The notes under the pieces: model-generated
The model's database searches: none
The model's input: only the letters and a program-made list of their open reading frames with translations
What the model was told of the DNA's origin: nothing
Shown here: positions 6,401 through 9,773 of the stretch, in pieces
Layout of the letters: each line of letters starts with the position of its first letter
How positions within the stretch are numbered: position 1 is the first letter of the stretch
Position numbers and translations under genes: made by a program
Source: Bacteroidota bacterium
GTDB lineage: Bacteria > Bacteroidota > Bacteroidia > Bacteroidales > UBA12481
Direction of reading: 5' to 3'
Length of the DNA: 9,773 bases
NCBI GenBank assembly: GCA_030592205.1
Contig: JAUVKA010000117.1
Span: 1-9,773 of the forward strand

Positions 6401-8849
6401 GATAAATCATAGCCAGGTCTTTCGAGGTAGGTGAATAGAAATACTGCCCGCCAGTTTCATATGCTATACTCCTCAGGGTGGGTTCGGCATCATCACCAAG
6501 TCCGATGGTATAAATATTGATCCCATACAACCTGGCTTTCTCAATAACCTCTCCGGCAGTTACATTACTAATATTGTCATTTCCATCGGATAGAGCCAGG
6601 ATAGCTCTAATACCCAAGCGGTCTTTTGCCTGATCAATAGCCTGATCAATAGCACTAAAAAGGGCGGTGGATCCATGTGGCCAACCGCTATTGATTGCCT
6701 CAATCAAAAGATTCTTATCAGTTGTGAATACTTGGTCTTTACAATATTTTCCACCAAAATTTACTACACAAGCTTCATCAAAGGGACTAAGGTTCTGTAC
6801 AAAATCAATTGCAGCACTTCTCGCATCGCGGATTGCCTGTCCTGCCATACTTCCCGAATTGTCCAGTACCAGACCTACGCTTATAGCACTATTTGCAGTG
6901 CGTGTAGTCAGTTCATATTCAGAGATCAACTCATACTGTTCACTAAGCTCAAGTTGATCATGCAAGAGTGTGCGAACGGGAAGGTAGGCTTGATCGCTCA
7001 GAGTGAAATGACATTTTACTTTTGGGAATGAATCTACATTGATATGGTAGAAATTTAGAAGATAGCTCTCAATATTTCCCTGACCTTCCAAATAAAATAA
7101 TTGTTCAGGTTTATCGGGGTCATTGGAGTTGATGAAAATCGTGTCTGATACCGGTCCGGGATCAAGCGCAGTAAAGGAATAAGGCATCCTTACGCTCGAA
7201 TCGGGCAAAATCCAGAATCGATTATCTGCGACAACTGAAACACTGGAAGAACTGGTCATAATTCCTGTTACTAACAGGTCTTCATTTCCGGTATTCCTTA
7301 TATAGAAAGCCGAATCATATTTTTCTCCGGTAATCATATCCGTGAACAATACTGATTCAGGTTCCATTTCGGCCGTGATCTCTCCCTCAGCTGGGGAAGT
7401 AAGAAATGGGGTAAAAAGAATTTCTCCTTCTATGGTTTCACCCAGGCCTTCCGTGTTGCTCTCATGCTTAGGGCCACTTAAGTGTGCCCACCAGTTTTGG
7501 ATGGCATTTATTGTTATATTCCCACGATTATCGATTGCAAGAGTGTTGTTATAAAAATCATTATTTTGGATTACCGGATTTGTCTCCCCTTCTATTACGA
7601 TTGCTTGTTGGCAATGAGAAAACCTGCAGTTTTCAATCGTCGGAGAAGCTCCGTATATCCACAGCCGGGCATTGTCGAACGCTGAGTTTGTAATGGTTCC
7701 TGTGGAATTTGCTTTAAAATACACTCTGCCGTGATTGTTTGGTGGTTCGTAGAAATATGCCCCATTGGCAATCAGCGAACCGTTATTACTGGAACTTGAA
7801 CCAATATTAAGTGTTTTATTATTAAGCTGGATCCGGGTGCCGGTTTGGATTGTTAGAATTGCCTGGTCTTTTATGGTGACACTTTCGGTCAACACAAATG
7901 GCCATTCCATCGGATAAAGGGAACAATTTTCAGATACCTTACCATTTAATCCGATCATTTGAACGCTTGACTCATTATTCTCCATAAGCGGAGGGCTTTG
8001 AGGACTCATGATCACAGGCCAGGTAATATGGGTAAAATTGTTGTTGGTAAGGACAATCTGTTCACCAGCATCGGGATCGATCTCGATATATACATTATCA
8101 AAAATACAGTTGTTGATGGTGCCTATCCCTCCGTCAGAGAACTGAATTGTTTTATCACTGCTGCTTGAGCTGGTGAATATGTTACCATCTGCCTGTAGAT
8201 TCCCTGCCGATGAACTCCCAATAATAAATTTACTTGATTTAAGGTCGATTCGTACATCCTCTGCTATGGCCAGCGTGGCATCCTTCCTGACTGTGATGCT
8301 TCTGGTGAGGATATAATTCCATTGAAGTTTTGACAATGTAAGATCTTGCTCAACATACCCATTAAGACCGATAAGTGACACTGTACTAGTGTTATTCTGA
8401 AGAACAGGAAGTTGATTGATGTCAGTTACTATGGGATATTTTACATCTTCGAATTGATTGGTAGTCAGGATGACCTCTCCCGCATCGTCATCAATGTCAA
8501 TACTTACATGCTTGAATTGGCAGCTGGACAGATTAACGGATCCCCCATCTTTGACTTTTATTATTCGTTCGGTCGAGCTTTCTGTAAAAAATAAGACCTC
8601 GCTGGCGTTCAGTGTTCCGGCGGTTGAACTGCCTACATAGATTCTATAACTACCCATATCCACCTGGGCATTTTTCTGGATGGTTAGGGTCGCATTACTT
8701 TTGATCGTCAGATTACCTGTCAGGATATAATGGGATCCTTCGGTAAATACAGAGTCGGAAGTTATGTTTCCTGAAATTTCGGTTTGGGAATGAGCATGAA
8801 TATTTAGGACCAATATTCCCATTAGCAAAAGGGAGAATGACTTTGCCAT
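3444..8849 (-). CDS. Giant T9SS-secreted protein: beta-helix repeats, VWA domain, C-terminal sorting domain
   Basis: This 1801-residue surface or secreted protein is complete. Residues 1-21 form a signal peptide, probably cleaved at AHS|QT. Residues 22-460 look like a right-handed beta-helix with three ~139-residue repeats. Residues 497-592 form an Ig-like domain of the HYDIN/ASPM type (FYIRNTGNEDLLVTGI, then IFINSNDPD). Residues 655-825 are a VWA domain with an apparently intact metal site: D663, S665 and S667 (DNSGS), T728 and D755. Residues ~870-1480 are Gly/Ala/Ser-rich and alternate polar and apolar; I recognise no family there. Residues 1603-1700 resemble a bacterial Ig-like domain (TAPEIIDYNP). 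Residues 1717-1801 are a T9SS type A sorting domain (VFPNPFSESLTIEY, VAIYDLTGARI, SPGLYFVRI, SKIIIK). It should cross the outer membrane by T9SS after Sec export. Adhesion or ligand binding is inferred from the VWA and beta-helix parts; no catalytic domain is seen. The gene is monocistronic, with a terminator just upstream, and overlaps the oxidoreductase gene tail to tail. Confidence 0.93.
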   Translation of the reverse strand: MAKSFSLLLMGILVLNIHAHSQTEISGNITSDSVFTEGSHYILTGNLTIKSNATLTIQKNAQVDMGSYRIYVGSSTAGTLNASEVLFFTESSTERIIKVKDGGSVNLSSCQFKHVSIDIDDDAGEVILTTNQFEDVKYPIVTDINQLPVLQNNTSTVSLIGLNGYVEQDLTLSKLQWNYILTRSITVRKDATLAIAEDVRIDLKSSKFIIGSSSAGNLQADGNIFTSSSSSDKTIQFSDGGIGTINNCIFDNVYIEIDPDAGEQIVLTNNNFTHITWPVIMSPQSPPLMENNESSVQMIGLNGKVSENCSLYPMEWPFVLTESVTIKDQAILTIQTGTRIQLNNKTLNIGSSSSNNGSLIANGAYFYEPPNNHGRVYFKANSTGTITNSAFDNARLWIYGASPTIENCRFSHCQQAIVIEGETNPVIQNNDFYNNTLAIDNRGNITINAIQNWWAHLSGPKHESNTEGLGETIEGEILFTPFLTSPAEGEITAEMEPESVLFTDMITGEKYDSAFYIRNTGNEDLLVTGIMTSSSSVSVVADNRFWILPDSSVRMPYSFTALDPGPVSDTIFINSNDPDKPEQLFYLEGQGNIESYLLNFYHINVDSFPKVKCHFTLSDQAYLPVRTLLHDQLELSEQYELISEYELTTRTANSAISVGLVLDNSGSMAGQAIRDARSAAIDFVQNLSPFDEACVVNFGGKYCKDQVFTTDKNLLIEAINSGWPHGSTALFSAIDQAIDQAKDRLGIRAILALSDGNDNISNVTAGEVIEKARLYGINIYTIGLGDDAEPTLRSIAYETGGQYFYSPTSKDLAMIYRMISGQLQNLYVLTYIADEEGPFPRKVELKVHIDDLDASAYKFYSIGNTEIDLAGACEPFGYDDLAVESVNYLYYYVSDVGSLIPEGFSFSWFMGSKRETFPMTGTYLGKGVMQFKMDLSVITKTGVFPVSFPDSLDHSGGWLKLKNKPADFDVNLVPKSITQSIDLFAGGSVGASLIAGGIGAGPSVAAASVSASGHGGMGMTFERDGSGNEWISRRLEAGVSVGVEAPSVNTVIDVVEAGASAEISTTGTVGQTLLFPGDHSDPDLILKAKAAYVLETLSIGATATSPYFGIVMTAVIQSLKVVNPDVNEIYDDLFESWNLGANIEGSVGIEFSLSAGESSGLPEFTFAEASASMAMGGSMIHYVQTDELSFQLALANGFDMGLLNLEVADIDLFSVFGYSLGSEISLGADFSTSDGFNALNLGYLAFESASLAYGTGFNGYSMDINVPKVVIVDGINRTGTLINDVYHIFEPGSGIPDLRVGVDQLSGNIQEFFCMQEDTLLTPEDHITVEIGEQWTKGIDFDLSIGLDLAVGIGAGLSFGVNLTYFDELSAPKSDYIIAHGMLLPLYKSAGVSSNDKIFSLTDEMEDLFYGAIALVTDGIANLVEVFEFALEYGIDFASSTLDGTCELAGNTWSAATAKITSADPRKWSIWDDPFMDSRLQYRYSSNRVGKENKPWNMKSGNTSESELYLTSFAFDVSLFNEDDELVDEFEALQLKLAINAEMLTELGFTEEDKALARIYRYVPETISWIRMDEDLCTDPDSVSVDITRSATYAVGIEIFPEYDKTAPEIIDYNPKEEYDVAPNTRIWAKLYEGRMGVGVDLSRTRIILDDVELNATWDPVNSIIAHLPKEPMEIGEHQMTIIAGDYQGNTTELTVNFTVHSSGLEMELNIPDFETQVFPNPFSESLTIEYTSTSSTETDVAIYDLTGARIVCLFKGMPSIGVNQIGWDRMQKDGSFVSPGLYFVRIRQADRLEVSKIIIK
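6628..6651 (-). repeat. Perfect 12-bp tandem duplication inside the VWA coding region
   Basis: Two identical 12-bp units (GCCTGATCAATA on the plus strand) lie head to tail and encode AIDQ-AIDQ at about residues 734-741 of the giant protein, in a helix of the VWA domain. The reading frame is kept. It is probably a small slippage duplication. Confidence 0.75.
7488..8729 (-). repeat. Three diverged ~139-residue beta-helix repeats
   Basis: Within the giant protein, residues 41-178, 179-317 and 318-454 align as three copies. Each starts with an aromatic residue plus (I/V)LT, then a (L/I/V)TIK-type strand, then an IGSS or VGSS turn. The first two copies share a D.DAGE turn and an NQF or NNF strand. 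Both end in the same IGLNG.V signature (residues 160-166 and 299-305). The third copy is shorter before its end and runs into a Cys-containing and NNxF-rich capping region ending near WWAHLSGP. The periodic hydrophobic strands and Asn-rich turns fit a parallel beta-helix. The repeats are diverged at DNA level, so the duplication is old. Confidence 0.8.
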
Positions 8850-8879
8850 GGCTTTTTAGCTTTGATTTGAAGACTCCCT

Positions 8880-8887
8880 TAAATCTA
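8880..8887 (-). promoter_or_regulatory. Weak candidate -7 element for the giant gene
   Basis: The minus strand reads TAGATTTA, seven of eight positions of TAnnTTTG, 30 bp before the giant gene's ATG. A TTTTTTG run 15 bp further upstream could serve as the -33 element, but the spacing is short and that run is also an arm of the hairpin at 8901-8935. Confidence 0.25.
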
Positions 8888-8900
8888 CAACAAATTTTCC

Positions 8901-8935
8901 AACAAAAAAGCCCGAAATTACCGGACTTTTTTGTT
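8901..8935. terminator. Bidirectional intrinsic terminator hairpin
   Basis: The arms are AACAAAAAAGCCCG (8901-8914) and CGGACTTTTTTGTT (8922-8935) around a 7-nt AAATTAC loop. They pair at 13 of 14 positions, with one C/A mismatch. The A-tract and T-tract sit on opposite sides, so it can work on either strand. No gene now ends immediately before it in either direction: the giant gene starts 52 bp to its left, and the oxidoreductase relic on its right reads away from it. It looks like an orphan of a rearranged locus that now insulates the giant gene from upstream read-through. Confidence 0.75.
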
Positions 8936-8954
8936 AATTCTATCACATTTTCCT

Positions 8955-9053
8955 GAAACAAAATATGCCACGTTGAATGCCCTTGAGGCCGCTGGTGAAT
9001 ATATCAAGCACACTTATCGCGAAGGTTGGAAATTGCCGGATATGCCGTTGTAA
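8955..9053 (+). pseudogene. Relic 3' end of a second Gfo/Idh/MocA oxidoreductase gene
   Basis: These 99 bp encode 32 residues and a TAA stop. They align without gaps to the last 99 bp of the intact oxidoreductase gene (3353-3451), with 76 of 99 bases and 26 of 32 residues identical. Shared segments include ETKYAT, LNALE and LPDMP. Many differences are synonymous third-position changes, so the copy was under protein selection while it diverged. Upstream, the same frame is open only back to a TAA at 8880-8882, has no ATG before 9045, and runs through the terminator hairpin, so this is not an intact gene. Homology fades around 8943-8954. It is a 5'-truncated remnant of a paralogue or displaced allele, convergent with osmC. 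Confidence 0.88.
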
Positions 9054-9085
9054 CGGGACACGGGGATACCGGGACACCGTTACAC
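9054..9085 (+). repeat. Four-copy 8-bp tandem array after the oxidoreductase relic
   Basis: Four octamers follow the relic stop codon without a gap: CGGGACAC, GGGGATAC, CGGGACAC and CGTTACAC. The array runs through the last codons of the convergent osmC gene (stop at 9080-9082). The unit shares CGG at its start and AC at its end with the CGGATAAC unit at 1921-1944. Confidence 0.7.
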
Positions 9086-9514
9086 CAATTTCGCATTCAA
9101 TGTAATCGGAACCGAAGATAAAAGCTGTGAAATAGGGCAGCCTTTTTTTGCACTTTCAGCAAGTTCCATGAATTTTGCTTCATCTATCCCAGGAATGCTT
9201 GCCTTAAGGTTTAGCTCAATTCCGGTTACACTGTAGCCCCCCTCACCTTCTTCAAAATTCACTAATCCTTCAGTTTTCAGCTCATCTGCAGTAAATCCGG
9301 CAGCTACTAATTGAAAACTCAAAGCCATACCAAAGCATCCGGCATGAGCGGCAGCTATTAATTCTTCAGGGTTGGTTCCGTCAGTTCCTTCTTCATTCTT
9401 AAAACGTGCTTTGAACGAATAGGGTAGTTCTTTTAAGGCTCCGCTTTTTGTTGTTAATACTCCCGTACCTTCCAAGCCGGTTCCCTTCCATGTTGCAATT
9501 GCTTTCCTTTTCAT
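9080..9514 (-). CDS. osmC: OsmC-type thiol peroxidase
   Basis: This 144-residue protein matches classic OsmC, a cytoplasmic homodimeric peroxiredoxin-like enzyme that reduces organic hydroperoxides with a reactive Cys pair. The peroxidatic Cys60 lies in HAGCFGMALS and the resolving Cys126 in KKGCPISQLL. The supporting Arg37 (KARF) and the Glu of TNPEELIAAAHAGC (residues 50-51) are present. Length and the N-terminal ATWKGTG and C-terminal PITLNAKLV strands are those of the OsmC subfamily proper rather than the Ohr subfamily. There is no signal peptide. The gene is convergent with the oxidoreductase relic, from which its stop is 26 bp away. A likely promoter element lies upstream at 9549-9556. 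Expression under osmotic or oxidative stress is known for the family but is not shown by this sequence. Confidence 0.95.
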   Translation of the reverse strand: MKRKAIATWKGTGLEGTGVLTTKSGALKELPYSFKARFKNEEGTDGTNPEELIAAAHAGCFGMALSFQLVAAGFTADELKTEGLVNFEEGEGGYSVTGIELNLKASIPGIDEAKFMELAESAKKGCPISQLLSSVPITLNAKLV

Positions 9515-9548
9515 TATGAATCGTTTTTCGGTTTAAATTTTTATTATA

Positions 9549-9556
9549 CAAACCTA
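9549..9556 (-). promoter_or_regulatory. Putative -7 promoter element for osmC
   Basis: The minus strand reads TAGGTTTG, a full match to the Bacteroidota -7 consensus TAnnTTTG, 34 bp before the osmC ATG. No good TTTG lies 19 bp upstream; a TTTTTC occurs about 26 bp upstream. The leader would be about 27 nt. Confidence 0.45.
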
Positions 9557-9684
9557 TAACAATCCCACATCAGATTGGTTGAAAAACAGCTGCAAATTCT
9601 TCATAATTAGCAATTGAATTTGATTAGTTTTGGTGTGGGGAAAGCAGTCTTAATTACTATTTTTCTCTAAATGGCGATACGAAT

Positions 9685-9773
9685 ATGAAAACTCTTATCA
9701 ACTCTGGACTTGTATTACTGCTATTAATTTTACTTTCGGCCTGTAACGCTGGATCACAAAAAAAAGCTGACAA
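9685..9773 (+). CDS. N-terminus of a lipoprotein, cut by the window edge
   Basis: Only 29 codons are present. They encode a typical lipoprotein signal peptide: MKT, a leucine-rich core, and a lipobox ending LSAC with Cys20 as the lipidated residue, followed by a polar NAGSQKKAD stretch. The gene diverges from osmC across 170 bp (9515-9684) in which I see no other gene. The function of the mature protein cannot be judged. Confidence 0.75.
   Translation, partial: MKTLINSGLVLLLLILLSACNAGSQKKAD

Noticed and set aside
8955..9053. A small functional protein encoded by the relic
   Set aside because: No in-frame ATG exists before position 9045, the frame upstream passes through the terminator hairpin, and the residues match only the extreme C-terminus of a 497-residue enzyme.
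9614..9684. TTTG and TATTTTTC as a promoter pair for the last lipoprotein gene
   Set aside because: The spacing is about 25 bp and the -7 box is imperfect, so the evidence is too weak to list.

Overview
The window looks like Bacteroidota chromosome, probably a Bacteroidales or Marinilabiliales-type organism. The evidence is a C-terminal type IX secretion (T9SS) sorting domain on a very large exported protein, two lipoprotein signal peptides, an exported DUF1080 / Gfo-Idh-MocA sugar-oxidation pair, TAnnTTTG-type -7 promoter elements, and the absence of clear Shine-Dalgarno sequences. No RNA gene, CRISPR array, transposase or integrase is visible.

Layout, left to right. (1) A complete family 2 glycosyltransferase on the minus strand (5-1018). 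(2) Divergent from it, a two-gene plus-strand operon: a DUF1080 / 3-keto-disaccharide hydrolase-type lipoprotein (1155-1919) and a Tat-exported Gfo/Idh/MocA oxidoreductase (1958-3451). An array of three 8-bp units separates the two genes. (3) A 5.4-kb minus-strand gene (3444-8849) for a 1801-residue secreted protein. Its order is signal peptide, beta-helix with three ~139-residue repeats, Ig-like domain, von Willebrand factor A (VWA) domain, a ~600-residue unassigned centre, Ig-like domain and T9SS sorting domain. Its 3' end overlaps the 3' end of the oxidoreductase gene by 8 bp. (4) A 230-bp interval holding a strong hairpin terminator, a 99-bp remnant of the 3' end of a second Gfo/Idh/MocA gene, and a second 8-bp-unit array. 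(5) osmC on the minus strand (9080-9514), convergent with the remnant. (6) The first 29 codons of another lipoprotein gene (9685 to the window edge).

How the genes fit together. The DUF1080 lipoprotein and the Tat-exported oxidoreductase probably act together outside the cytoplasm on 3-keto sugars or glycosides. The giant protein is probably sent to the cell surface or medium by T9SS, with possible roles in adhesion or carbohydrate or protein binding. OsmC is a cytoplasmic thiol peroxidase and has no obvious functional link to the rest.

The most notable structural observation is the relic at 8955-9053. It aligns without gaps to the last 99 bp of the intact oxidoreductase gene (76 of 99 bases identical, 26 of 32 residues), but it has no upstream gene body. 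The giant gene and its terminator therefore lie exactly between two homologous oxidoreductase 3' ends. This suggests that the giant gene replaced or split a tandem paralogue, or inserted at a gene 3' end.
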